Source of the DNA: Bryopsis sp. KO-2023
Taxonomy: Eukaryota; Chlorophyta; Ulvophyceae; Bryopsidales; Bryopsidaceae
Direction: 5' to 3'
NCBI GenBank assembly: GCA_030272585.1
Contig: BSYQ01000001.1
Span: 4,278,001 to 4,342,000, forward strand
Length of the DNA stretch: 64,000 nt
This document shows, piece after piece, positions 45,401 through 57,175 of the stretch (its first letter is position 1; each line of letters begins with the position of its first letter). A program made the translations under genes and the position numbers. The notes beneath the pieces are model-generated. The model did not search any database and was not told where the DNA came from. It worked only from the letters and a program-made list of their open reading frames with translations.

Positions 45401-48400
45401 AAGCGCATTCTCCCTTTCTCTCTCTCTTTTTTTTTCCCTCCCCACTCCTCCGATTTCCCCTTCTCTCTTCAAATCGAAAAATCCCTGCCAAAACTCGATC
45501 CTTTGCACCAAAAATCGTTATGAATAGACGTACAGCTATACAATCGATATATTGGAGATGGATAAAGTACATACAAGCAAACACCCATTGAGAAGCAAAA
45601 CAACAGACACACCCATTCATGCAATACATGCATACACACACACACACTCTCCTTTTGCCTCTTGTTTGCTTCTCTTAGAACTTTCCCCTCCCAAAAAAGA
45701 GCCACCCACCCCCTCCCCCCAAACTGAACCCATGCCACGCAGTCCTGCAGTAAAAATACAACAGGGTGGAAATCGAACGCACTTCACCTGAAAAAAAAAA
45801 CATTAACCCCCCATATCCCCCCCTTGTTGCTTTTTTTTTTTCTTTTTCCCCCCATTTTAACCATCCATTCAAAGAACTTCTGCCAAAAGAGAAATGATTA
45901 AAAAAAAAAAAAAGACAAATGTAAAATTTAAGATAAAAAAAAACACACCTGACATCATGTCATTATTGGCAACCACCCTGCACAAACCCTTCCTCTACAT
46001 CACACTCGGGACGTCACACTTTTCTTTAAAAAAAAAAAAAAATCAAAACCGAAACGATTTCATGAACGTCCCCCTACAAGGATATACATAGATGTTATGT
46101 TTTTCTCTTTCCGAATAAAAAAAAAGAAAATAAGAAAAAAAAAAACAAGAGAATTTCTCTATCTTTTCACTGCATCCGTATCGTCCCAGACTTCCTTTTT
46201 TTTTTCTTTGTTTTTGTTTTTCTCTCTCTTTTTGTCCTTTTACTTGCTTTCCCCTTTTATGAGCGGAAAAAAATACCCATCCCCACCGAGAGTCACAAGC
46301 AAAACAAAAAAGAAAAAAATATAAAAACTGAGATGTTCCGATGCCGCGCTAAGGACCTCATGTGGGATCCTTCGTGAACTCAAATGACAACCTGGTTTGT
46401 TTGTTTTTTTCTTTTCCCTTTCCTTTCTTAACCTTTTTTCCCCACCCCCACCCATCTTCTCTGTCTTCTTCTTTTACCCCGAACCCCCCCCCCCCCCGTT
46501 CACCTTTCCTTCTCAAACCCCATTGCAACCCCCGACCCCACTCCCCCTCTGAAAAACCCCTCCCTCCCCAAATTCCATTCAACTTTTTCCGAACGAGCCC
46601 AAAACATAAACGGGAACTATTACATGCCTTTTTTCCCCCCCGAAATGTCCTAAAACGTTCCTACGAGTGATTATTTTCCTTTTTCATCTTGCGGAACTCT
46701 TTTCTTTTCTTTCTTTTTTTTGTCATCTTTTTTTTAACTTCTTTTTTTCTCTCTTTATATAGTCTTTTCTTTTTTTTTTGAAGTGTCTTGCGAGTTTTTC
46801 TTTCTTTTTTTTTTTGGGTGGTTAAAACACAGCACGCATTTCACCGTCACTTGACTCTCAGCTTGGGATGTTAAAGCGAAAGATCTTATTCAGGTCGGTG
46901 CAGTTCTCTGTAGATTTTCTCTTCCATGCCCGCCGGCCCCCAATTCCAATTATCTCTCCCTCTTTTCTTTTGTTCTTTTTTTTTGTCACAAACCCAAACA
47001 AGAGCAAAAACCCCATTTCTTCATTGGACAAACCTTGAAATCTATCAAAGAAATTTTATATTTATATATATATACACATGTATATATATATATAGATAGA
47101 TACACATATCCCTCGAGGGGTTGGCTCTACGATCACAGTTCACCAAAACAGACGTGCCTAAATGCATATTTTTTTCTTGCCTCCATTACTAATCTTTCTT
47201 TTTTCCAATGATCATCATTCAGACACTTGGCTCGTGTGATAAAATTTCCCCCCATGTTCTCTTTTCCTTTCTTTTTTTCACCCCTTACCAAATACAACGG
47301 GCCAAAAAACATGTAAAATTCCATTCAAATTCTAAATCGAGGCAATTTTTTCCCCACCCCCACACACAGGATATCCATTTTGGATGAGGGATCGAGACGA
47401 ATCGCCCCAGCAGATTCTTTTTTTTTTTGAAATCAATATGGTCACCTTGGTATATAACATAAAGGAAGGTACTTTGCTTTTTTTACCTTTTTTTTTTTCT
47501 TTTTCCCCCTTAGCTAATCTACTTTCACATCTTGCATGCGTGTCTCTTTCCTCCTCTTTTTTTTCTTCTTCTTACAATACCGTTCCATTTTTTCCATCAC
47601 CAAACCAATCGATAAGTGTTTTCATTGTCTGGAATCCCTGACCTGAATTTCGATTTTTCAAAGTTGTGAATGGCTCTGCATTAAGACATCCTAACACACA
47701 CTTCTCTCCACTTTTTTTTAATCTCTTTCCCTCATTTTTTCTCACTCTTTCGATATCTCTGTCTCACTCCTTCCATCCCCCACACAAAACACACACACAC
47801 ACTTTTCAAATGAAAGCTGCATCATGATCTATTTTTAGGCATGGTTTCAATGTATATATTTCTCCTTTTTCTCTTTTTTTTTTTTGGTCCTTTTAGACAT
47901 AGGCACGTCCTGAAGAAAAGAAAAAAAATTATATATATAAAAAAAAACGAAAGATTTAAAAAAAAAAAAAAGAAACTCATACCCAGCATGATGAAAATAT
48001 TCCATTCATTCCCAATTCTCCCCCGCATCCCTCAAGTTCCATACCCACGAGCACTTGACCTTGAAAACTAAAAACAGTAAGGGCAGGTGATACGGGGCAC
48101 AAACTACGATGATACACCCCGCTTTTCGCGCTAATTCACCATCGAAATGTCTCCGTTCCAAATCAACAAAATCAACAAAATCGGCACCCCGACCACTGGC
48201 TTCGCCTTTATTTGCCGTGATTAACTAGGAGCCCCCACGGCAAGAAAACCCCTACATCGTGCCGCACACATATAAGAATCTGTCACAAAGGAAAAAAAAA
48301 ACGCAGAAATACCTAAAAAAAAGAAAAAAGAAAGAAAAAAAGAAGAAAAAGAAAAACACCCCCTGCAAATACTCACAAGCACGCTCTCCCTCGGTATTCA

Positions 48401-49199
48401 ATTCCCCCCCCCCTTTCCTTTCTTCTCTCTTTCTCCGTTTTTTTTGTTTTTCCTTTCCACGGGGAAAACCCGAAAAATAAGACGGGATGCCCCGACCTTC
48501 AAATATCCTAACGGGGAGAGACCTGCATTTTTCTTTTTTCCCTTATGCACACTGGTTGCTTCTTTTTTCTTATCTCTTCTTTTTTTTTTTTTTTTTGCTG
48601 TTGCGTAAGATACAAAAGTTCGTGTACCCCCTGAAACCCCATATCCATTCTATTCATGGCCCTTGCAGGGTTTTTTTTCCCCCACCCCCTTGGTCAGGAT
48701 CGACTAACCCCACGTAGGCTTCTTGCACCCCCTCCAAAAGGCAATATCCCTAACTATCAGCCCGAAAAAAAATTTTAGGCTGGAAATCAAAATGATTTTG
48801 ATCATGGATGAACGTCACCAAATCCCCTGCAAAAAAACAATGTCGACACGTCACTGAGCTTCTCGACAGATTCCTGCCCTATTTTCTCCATCCTCAAACC
48901 AGACGCAACTTCTCTCGCCCAGTACGAACATCAACGAAGCGAAATCTTAGAGGTGCCTGCTGTGGGGGAAAAACAAACCCAAGAAAACACACGCACATCG
49001 ATAACGTCACGATTCTGTTCCATCCCAGCATATTAAATCAATTCTGCATCATTCTTGACCAACGAAAAGATGATGCTACAGGATATTACAATGGTATGCA
49101 GAAAATCTCACACACTTCTCATCATTCTTTTGACATCAATCATAGTCTCATTAACAAAGAAGATCAGCATTGCAAGTCTTTTTTTATTGGGCGGGCTGC
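42467..49199. other. 6.7-kb gene-free region, G-poor on plus strand
   Basis: No supported coding region on either strand. The plus strand is dominated by T, C and A homopolymers with very little G, so the minus strand is G-rich and C-poor. Introns and flanks of nearby genes show the same G-over-C bias on their sense strand, so this may be one or more long minus-strand non-coding transcripts, a long 3' untranslated region, or an intron of an unseen gene. CA repeats occur at several points and an AT microsatellite at about 47056-47108. Confidence 0.6.
47056..47108. repeat. imperfect (TA)n microsatellite
   Basis: TATA-rich run with ACACATG interruptions and GATAGATA units, within the gene-free region. 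Confidence 0.85.
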
Positions 49200-51641
49200 T
49201 TACTTGTTGCACTCTCTTGCACTGTCCAGAGCACATGCCATATCATCAGACATGATGCCTGGCTTAACATCATCGCATGAAATGAAGCTGAAACCTGCAT
49301 CGACACCAACACACACAAATAAATCAACACATTCTGTGCATTTAAATCCAAGGAGGGAAGCAAAATACCAACAATCAACCCTCTAATTCTCAAAAGCTCC
49401 GAAAAGTGCAGGGGCTCGTTTTCAGTGGTGTTCATAAAAGATCCATTCGATAATAAAAACACCCCCAAAAGAAGCACAGCTCTGTCAGAATGACTACTCA
49501 CCACTTGCACATGATGCGACATCATCATCGTCATCATGGTAATGACATCTGGGTGACAGGCTCCCCTGGGTGGTCCTAGTGTTGAGCAAGCTAAAAGCAA
49601 ATGACTTGGGTGAACTCTCGCGGCTTTCCATGTCCGCGGTGCTGTTCGTCGCAGGAGAGCACCTGATGTCGCCCGACGATTCGAACAAAGCGAGAGCAAC
49701 GTGCTGAACACCGTTGCTCGTGGAACCCCCCGTGAGTTTGCGATGAATGCGAGTCAACAGATGGCGAACTTCGCTCTGTTGCTTGGCCTCGACCGGAGCT
49801 TTTGGATTGTAGTCCCCGAGACAGGATGCATGGCTTTGCAGCAATGGATGGCCGGAAGATATGACCTTCATGAACCGTCTCAAAGAACTGACAACATCTG
49901 CAAGAAAAAAACAAACACCGATAAACAGTTTATTAAGGTCATTGTGCCGACCACCGACTCTTGACGAAGCTCTTTTCATTCCGAGGATTTCACTGCAGCA
50001 AAACAAACGGATAATCGTCGGGGGTTTTCCCACCTACCAGTTCCGAAATTGGCCGTCCTACAGACTGTTGGCAGGGTGCTTGCGATGAGCAGAAGAGTTT
50101 CAGCGCCCTCCGTTGAAAGGTTTTGATAATCATGTAAATGTCTTCTCACAGAGACAATCAAGAAATTGAGATCCGACTTAAGATCTTTCTGGCCCAAATT
50201 GCCTTCAAGTGCACACTTCAAAATCCCAGCAATTGCCAGGAGCAACGCCTGCTCAGACTTCGTCTTGGGTTCCATGTGAATGCCAGGCTTGATGTCCGGC
50301 AGCACCTTCCATGACGGTGTCTGATGTTTCGCAGCCGATTCTTGCTCCAGGATCTCCGGCAGATGCAAATTCATCGCGGAGTCCAGTGCCGAACCTGCTG
50401 GGAAAAAGCTGTTCACGGCACTGGGTGTAGGCTCCATTTTGCAAGACTCCAGCATGACCTGCGAGTTGAACGAATCTCCGCTGTTGAACAGGAGGTCCAG
50501 GTTTCCTTGCGTCAAAATGGAGTTGTACTTGGATGCAGCGCTCTGCATGTTGTCGTAGGTGCTGGTCATCCCGAAACTTCCAGTAATGTTGGCCTGCTGT
50601 TGCTGTTGCGTTTGTTGATGTTGAGTCGGTGGCTGCTGTTGCGGAGCCTGTTGCTGCCCAAGAACATTCTGAACATATTGCATATTCCAGCCACCCGGGG
50701 GCGATCCGCCACCACCCCCATTTGTCGCCGATCCTCCTCCTCCCAATCGAGAGCCCCAAGGCGAAGAAAGCAACTCAGGCTGGTTGAATCCCGTCTTGCC
50801 ACCTTCGCTGCCGGAGTTGAAACCGGTGGGAGTGAAAAGCCCGCTGAATTGAGAATTGGACCCCATGGATGACAAGGAGTCTTGCCCCTTTTTGAACCGA
50901 TTGGTGCTTGAGTTGCCCACGAAAGACTGCTCCTGGTAGGGCAAGCACACGTTCTGCTGTCTGAGCGCCTGGAGAGCATCCTGCACCAGCAACTGTTGGT
51001 CCTCCCACGCCTTCTGAGTCACGTGCGCCGAGTGTCGACGCGGCACCTTGGGGCCCGTCTTTGCGGGACGGCCACCGCTGGTTCTCGCATCATGCGACCG
51101 TCGAGCCAGATCAGGCTGTTTCGGAGGAGGGTTAGGAGCTGACTGACGCTTGGGCCCAAGATCAAGACCCGCAAGAGCCATGTCGACAGCACGCATCGCC
51201 TCCTCGATATCGATTCGAGCGTCCTACGAACCCCACAACCATAGTACTTCGCCCTCAACAAAGAGAACCGAGAGTCAACCCCTGGACGTATCTGCTGGAA
51301 TGTGTATTACTTGATATCGAATATGACCAAAACACGTCACAGCAGGCAGATCTTCGCGGAGCGGTATCCCGCACCGGCGCTCGTCACGGGGGAAAACCGC
51401 ATGGAGCCAAAACAGAACGAACCGCAGAGTCGCGGAATGAATTGATAGCGCAAGGTCGCCCACAACCGTCCGGGCGTGGTCCCCTCACCTTCTCGTCGAT
51501 CTGAGCCCCAAGGTTTAGACCTGCATACGTGCCCTGGTGGCCGAAGGAGGCGACTCGAGGTGTCACGCCAAGCTCGGCTGCTTTGTCTTGACCCATATCA
51601 GATGCTTCCGGGCAGGACTTAATATTAATTCCACCACGCAT
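49200..51641 (-). CDS. unknown Gln/Gly/Ser-rich protein
   Basis: Four exons with agreeing phases: 51489-51641, 50038-51223, 49502-49897, 49200-49294 (609 residues). I do not recognise the family. The N-terminus and the start of exon 2 are short and possibly folded (GTYAGLNLGAQIDE, then DIEEAMRAVDMALAGLDLG). A basic Pro/Arg stretch follows, then HVTQKAWEDQQLLVQDALQA (helical). The middle is low-complexity with Gly and Gln runs. A leucine-rich helical segment (SEQALLLAIAGILKCALEGN) continues into exon 3 with LSTEGAETLLLIASTLPTV and VRHLLTRIHRKLTGG, which looks like a conserved all-helical domain. A poly-Asp/His tract lies near the end. The layout resembles a transcription or chromatin regulator, by inference only. 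Confidence 0.7.
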
Positions 51642-53057
51642 AACTCTTCCTGTACGCAATAGAATGAATGCTGAAAAAAAAACGAAAAAAAAGGAAGCAA
51701 ATGTATACCTCAAAGCGAAAAGAACGTTCGGTGCTTCGACGCGCAGTCCGTGAACCCAATGGCGTCAAGACATAGTCTCGTTTCTAAACCTAACAGTTGC
51801 GTAAACCTTGTCTCGGCCAGCTACAAGGGAACTTCAAAGTCCGACTCGACTAAGACGTCGACTCGTCCTGAGAGGATCTACCATGACCTCTCACCGGCGA
51901 ACAAAACGAGCCACGGTGAAAAAGAAAAAGAACTTCGGAACAGCCGAGCGCCAACCGTCGACGAGCGGAAAAGGAACTCATCAATTCGTTACACCCGTGT
52001 GCAAAACAAACAGCCCCGCTCCCATTGCTGGTACCTGAGTCCTTTTTCGCCCGGATCAACACTTGTAGTTCTTTCTTGTTTCCTAGTAGTTTTTTTTTTC
52101 TTTTTACGTTTCCTTTGCTGCTCGTTCCCTTTTTGTGGCACTAGCCCCGGTCCCTCTTCCGTTCAACTGAATAGAATTTAGGGGCGCCACCGCTCTGTGT
52201 TTCCTTGCGGTCGCACCAGCCGAGTAGTGGGGCTTGTACGAAGGAAAAGGTTCGTAGCTCTGGTCCCTCCCTTGATCGAATATTAGGGTCCTGGAATGTG
52301 ACTTGTCGTCAGTGAACTACCATCGCCGTACTCATACTCCTGTCACTGGAGCGATATGACCGCCAACAAGCACACACCCAGACGCCGCTACGTCGTACTT
52401 TGCGTTTGGTGTGACCGCCAGCGGCCCACTAATTCCTCGCGGACCCGAAAAAAAGGAAACAAAACGGAACAGTAATAGCGTTCGGGGGACCACGTGTGCA
52501 CGGCGTCATCGACGCATATCTCGCAGCCAATTCCGTCGCGGAGGGATGTGGTGGAAATTGTTGCACAGAGCGTGCACTACAGGTGGAATTGTTTTCTGAT
52601 GACGGGTTGTTGAAAGGCGTAGCGCTGAAATTAGATGCTCCGGCAGGGGCAGTAAGGCCCCCGCGGCAAAAGTTCAGATTCAACCTCAGCGCGGCGTTTT
52701 CGTTGCTGACTGGCTCAGCCCTGCGAACTCGGAAGATTTTTTCTTCGAACAGAGTTTGATTTGGACGCTGTCATAACGAGCATGGCGACCACGAATAGTC
52801 TCGTACTCACAGTGCCTTTGGAGGGAAAAAGATATAAAACTGGATATAAAACTTCAACCAGATTGGACAAAATATGCATCCATAGCTTGTGACAGTGATA
52901 CAATTCATTAAATTCCTATTGCCGGATCATTTTCCCCCCTACCCCTGCTAGAAAAACCATCAAATTCTCGAAGACGACGTACAAACCCCGACAACCATCT
53001 GCACCGTTCACTATCCCTGTTGCTATCTACTACCCCTCGCTACGCACTCTTAAACAA
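51642..53057. other. intergenic, CpG-containing, two weak open frames
   Basis: Open frames at 51750-52181 (plus) and 52496-52759 (plus) are short, compositionally odd and show no known motif; I do not call them genes. Relative richness in CpG suggests a promoter-like region for the unknown minus-strand gene. Confidence 0.4.
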
Positions 53058-55436
53058 CTAATCCACACTTCCCCTCTCTTCCACTCGCTTGTCGAATCGC
53101 CTTGCCAAAAACCCAGCAAAAGAACCCAAATCTGTCAAAATCGACCTGACCACTGGATCGGGCCTTCCAGAACCCAACATGTCGCAGATCGTTGCGACAT
53201 ACGACACCCCCTCCAACGGATCCATGGAAGCAAATTCCTGTATCAGAGGGCGTGCCCGGGCTGGACCCTGATCGCTACGCACCCACTGCACACAGTCTTG
53301 CATGAACTTTATCCCCACTTCATTGCCCTCCTCCACCTCATCCCTTGGTCCGTCCAATCTACACCTCTTGTTGCCTTCCTTCCCAGGATCGATTCCCACA
53401 TGATCACGTGAGCGGACCCTATTGGGACACATTCGATCCCTCCCATTCACAATCCCTTGCTCCCCTTCCCCACAGTTCGGCTCGGCATCATACTTTGATT
53501 TCAAATCCTCACCTGGACCCCCACCATCCACTTCGTGCGAGGGCGATCCATCCCCCAAGCCAGGCACATCCATTCCATCGTCAGGTCTCCACTTATCAGG
53601 ACAAGGTCCGATGTCATTCACAGGCGGCTCCTTTAGCCCCTGTTTGTCTAACATGGGGTGAGCTCCATCGGGAGGTCGCCCACCCATCTGACCCTCAAAC
53701 CCAGAGCCCGGAGGACCTGTGCCTCCATCTAACCTCGGATGCCACCCTTGCTGGACGTTGTTTCCCCAGTTCCGCCAATTCCCTGGTGGAGGATTGTCAC
53801 CACCTGGGTATCCATGAACGAAGGGGGGTCCATATCCAGGGAATCCTTGGGGCTCCTGATTCCAACCCGGCGATGCTCTCGCAGGTTCCGCTGGATAGTT
53901 GAAGCCTTGATAAGCTGAATTTTGGAAGTTTTGCCCTGGATAATGCCCCTGTCCACCCACATTAGAATGATTCCAACCATTGCCCTGCACCCCCCCAGAC
54001 CATTGGTAACTCCTCCACGATCCGTTTCGAAATCTTCCTCCTCCTCCTCCACCTCCTCCCCCTCCACCACCCCCACCGTTGTCTCGATAATACTCTTGCC
54101 CTCCACCCCACCCAGGTCGCCCAGAAAACCCTTCTTGATGAGGCCAGCACTGATAGTTTCCATCGCTGTGGTATCTATGGTAGTTACTGTACGAGTGATC
54201 CTGCCCCCTGCCATCCCAAGGTCCCGTCCTCGCCGATTGCGCTGACCCGCTATACTTCCCGGAACCGGGGTGAAAGTGATCAGGGGTCTCCGGATTCCCA
54301 GGACGATATGGTACTCCGTGCCCTCTGTCGGCAGTCGGAGGGGGGGTCGCGGTGTGCGGCACGCACAGACCATCGGCGAGATCCTTGTCGCACGCGGCAG
54401 GAGGATTTTTGTGGCAGTTGCCTTGATCGAGGCCAGACGGAGGTCCGTGCGACGTCCTGGTCTGACCATCAGAACTTCCGGCACCTTGCCCTTTTCCCTG
54501 TGAAAGATTGTTGCGTCGGAACTGCCGTCGGTCGTCCGGTTCCTTTATTAGTGGCCCTTCCTCCAAAGTCTTCATTGCCTCCTTGATTGCCTCGTAATTC
54601 GGGCTGTCGCTGAATTCCAGGGTTTTTAAATAGTTACAAATCTTTGTGAGGGCGTGAGGCAGGGGCGTAGGAGCGGTCAATTCCTCGGGATTGTCCCGAC
54701 AGAGGAGTTTCTTTTGGAGCACCTTCATGCCGCAATCCTTCCTCAAGTAGCGGTCCTTGAAGTGTCGCCATGGCAACGTCCCAGTGATAAGCTCCACGAG
54801 AGTGTATAGCCAAGACCACAGGTCGTCCCGGCGCCCTTGGTCCCTCTCCTGCTGCGCGTGAAAAGACGCATACGTAGAACTTCCTCGGAAACCAGCTCCC
54901 AACCTCTCCGCCACCACATCTCCATTTTCGTCCAGAAATCTACGAGCGAGCCCAAAGTCAACGATGAACCACTTGTCCGTGTCCTCGTGCCCGACCACGA
55001 AATTCGCTGGCTTCACATCTCTGTGGACGTAACCTGCCTCGTGCACGGACCGCAAAGCCTCCAGAGTTGCGAGCCCGATGTCGCGCACTCGCCTGTACTC
55101 CACCTTGCCGCCTGGATAGCCGGACCGCGTGCAGTGCAGGTTTCGACCCAACAGGTCCATCACTATGAAATATCTAGAGTCGTGCTCTCCCAGCTCCATA
55201 ACCCTCGGAACGAATGGCGAACCCCGAATCTTTCGGAGAACCTTGTACTCGCCAAGCACCGAATTCGTATCGCTTCTTCTTTCCAACTTGAGGGCGAATC
55301 GAGTCTGGCCCTTATCCACTCGCTCCACGGTGTCCTCCACTTCGAACACCTCAGCGAATTGACCTTCACCGAGAGTACGCACAACCCGCCATCGGCTGTC
55401 CTCGCCCAACAAGTCCCCCCGCGTGTAACTTGGCAT
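53058..55436 (-). CDS. CK1-family (TTBK-like) protein kinase with long Gly-rich tail
   Basis: A single-exon protein of 792 residues. The first 285 residues are a casein-kinase-1-group kinase domain: glycine loop TLGEGQFAEVFEVED, lysine ALKLERR (K50), catalytic YVHRDVKPANFVVG (D140), DFGLARRF (D160), and the CK1-type GFRGSSTYASFHA in place of the usual APE region. The set of insertions resembles the tau-tubulin-kinase and worm-type branch of the group. The tail (about 300-680) is rich in Gly, Pro and aromatic residues and holds a long polyglycine run encoded by a GGN repeat at about 54036-54085. The last about 95 residues (VGIKFMQDCVQWVRSDQG onward) look folded and hydrophobic, so a small conserved domain may close the protein. 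All key catalytic residues are present. Confidence 0.93.
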   Translation of the reverse strand: MPSYTRGDLLGEDSRWRVVRTLGEGQFAEVFEVEDTVERVDKGQTRFALKLERRSDTNSVLGEYKVLRKIRGSPFVPRVMELGEHDSRYFIVMDLLGRNLHCTRSGYPGGKVEYRRVRDIGLATLEALRSVHEAGYVHRDVKPANFVVGHEDTDKWFIVDFGLARRFLDENGDVVAERLGAGFRGSSTYASFHAQQERDQGRRDDLWSWLYTLVELITGTLPWRHFKDRYLRKDCGMKVLQKKLLCRDNPEELTAPTPLPHALTKICNYLKTLEFSDSPNYEAIKEAMKTLEEGPLIKEPDDRRQFRRNNLSQGKGQGAGSSDGQTRTSHGPPSGLDQGNCHKNPPAACDKDLADGLCVPHTATPPPTADRGHGVPYRPGNPETPDHFHPGSGKYSGSAQSARTGPWDGRGQDHSYSNYHRYHSDGNYQCWPHQEGFSGRPGWGGGQEYYRDNGGGGGGGGGGGGGGRFRNGSWRSYQWSGGVQGNGWNHSNVGGQGHYPGQNFQNSAYQGFNYPAEPARASPGWNQEPQGFPGYGPPFVHGYPGGDNPPPGNWRNWGNNVQQGWHPRLDGGTGPPGSGFEGQMGGRPPDGAHPMLDKQGLKEPPVNDIGPCPDKWRPDDGMDVPGLGDGSPSHEVDGGGPGEDLKSKYDAEPNCGEGEQGIVNGRDRMCPNRVRSRDHVGIDPGKEGNKRCRLDGPRDEVEEGNEVGIKFMQDCVQWVRSDQGPARARPLIQEFASMDPLEGVSYVATICDMLGSGRPDPVVRSILTDLGSFAGFLARRFDKRVEERGSVD

Positions 55437-55841
55437 CCCACTCGCTAGTTACGTCGTTGGGAAACCCAAAGCAAGTCGCTGACCTCGCGAACGAGAAGCT
55501 TGGGAACTGCCAGCGCTAAAAAAGGGGTCGTGGAATGTAGCCGAGCAGATGGTTGCCAACAAGGAGCAGCGCTCAACAAAATCTGGTGTGAAGGTCTGAC
55601 ATGTCTGCGCCAACGGCAGAACCTTTTTGAGTGAGCCGTGAGGGACAGCGATCAGACTGGACTCCAACTCACCACGTCCTGTGGGGTGGAAGCCGCAATG
55701 TTCTGTACCACACGCACAATCCCAACAAGTCAGTCTGACCAATAGTCCAATCATTGGGAAAATGAGCCAAAAAAGTTTATTTTAATGGGTTCTCGATCGG
55801 CATTATGGGGGTTGATGGCAGTGTATTTTTTTTCGATTTCA
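55437..55841. other. upstream region of CK1-like kinase
   Basis: Promoter side of the minus-strand kinase. No coding signal. Confidence 0.4.
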
Positions 55842-56110
55842 CTGGCCCCAAAGTGGCCCTGGCCATTTTATCTAGTTGTGGCCCTTTTTTGGCCCCAATT
55901 TGTCCGGAAAAAATAGAATGTGGCCCCAACTTCAAAAACAGAAATTACAAGGCTTGGTGTTTATATAGCATTCACTTAATGTTTTTGTGGAAGCTCGATT
56001 GATTTCTTGGATGTGGCCTAGGCCTTGCAAATTTTGGGTGAATGTGGCCCTTTTGTGGCCCCAAAATCATCTTGTAATAAAACGTTTTGGCCCTTTTGTG
56101 GCCCCAAAAT
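55842..56110. repeat. cluster of TGGCCC/GGCCCC repeats
   Basis: About nine GGCC-containing units (TGGCCCC, TGGCCCTTTT) occur within 270 bp. A 23-bp unit occurs twice identically at 56045-56067 and 56088-56110 and is itself partly palindromic (TTTTG on the left, CAAAA on the right). No transposon end was recognised. Confidence 0.8.
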
Positions 56111-57175
56111 TTGCCATTCTAATTTTTTTCAACTTGATGGCATTTTTTTAATGTATGTAACTTTGAAATTATGATTTGTAGTGTTGATTTCCTTAGAACT
56201 CTTGTGCTTGTTCACAGTCGTTTTGTTTCTGAGTTGTTCTGCGATTGCATTTGACTCGTCTCTCCGCGACACAAGCTTACGGGAGATGTGTGTGAAACGC
56301 ACATTCTTCGCTTTGTTCTGCCGATTTGTTCGTTGTCTAAACGACGGAGGGGGAAGTCACCGTTCCTGCTTTGGTTACACTCGAAATCAAGTTCACAGAA
56401 TGCTACAGAGACGATCCGTGACATGGGTAGACCAACTTCTGAAGCGCAGTCTGCGAGTGTCCCTCGTATTTTGTGGGATGCGACGATCAACCGATGACAA
56501 AACGAATCGCACAGATAGTCGCTCAGGAAGCCCGTTGTCGCGATGTTTGCTTTGAACCGAAAATGTCGCGTATGCAGAGCAACCAAACGCCAAGCACAAA
56601 CTGGAGAGCGTGCCAGAGCGAACGATGTGGGTCGCTGAAAAACTCATCTTGCTGTAGATTGGGAACAGGCGTCAAGTCGGCGCACAACTTCCTATGAAGC
56701 TCTCATCACCACACAGTCTTTTGGACCTCCTTCTCACACTCAGTTCCTTTCCTCTCTTGTTTTTTTTTGGCACGACTATAACTGATGAACGAAAGTTATC
56801 ACGGCATTCAATCAGGTGACACCACTGAATAGATTCAATTCGACTCCCAGGTCCCTCGCCATCTGAAGCCACGGGTCGGTGCCCGGAATGAAGAGATCTT
56901 GAGGGTTTTCTTCGAGTAGGATCCACAAACAGCGCCAGGCATCCCTCATACATTCCTTTTGGAATCGTCTCTTCAATTCTATCTTTGCTGGATTTCACAC
57001 CAATACGTACTGAAAAATAGTCTTTGTTTTGCGTTGGCAAACGAAATTTATCTTGCAAAGAGGTACCAAAAAAGTTTGATCGAGCTCCACTCTCTTCCTC
57101 TGATTCTTGGGCTCCAATCTCGCACTTCCTTGTTTCATCTCCCTTTCTTATTATTGTGATGGCTTATTCACTCAA
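56111..57175. other. intergenic upstream of EF-hand gene
   Basis: No gene supported. A 5' exon of the EF-hand gene could lie here. Short open frames at 56181-56697 and 56672-57058 are on different strands and show no motif. Confidence 0.4.

Noticed and set aside
45721..45790. tRNA-like T-arm on the minus strand
   Set aside because: Only a weak GTTCGATTTC match; no acceptor stem or anticodon arm could be paired.
51750..52181. Open frame of 143 codons on plus
   Set aside because: Composition and the phenylalanine-rich tail look like translated non-coding sequence, and no motif or splice partner was found.
52496..52759. Open frame of 87 codons on plus
   Set aside because: No start context or family match, and it overlaps competing frames on both strands.
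56181..56697. Short plus-strand frames before the EF-hand gene
   Set aside because: No motif, no splice chain to the EF-hand exons, and equal-sized frames on the other strand.
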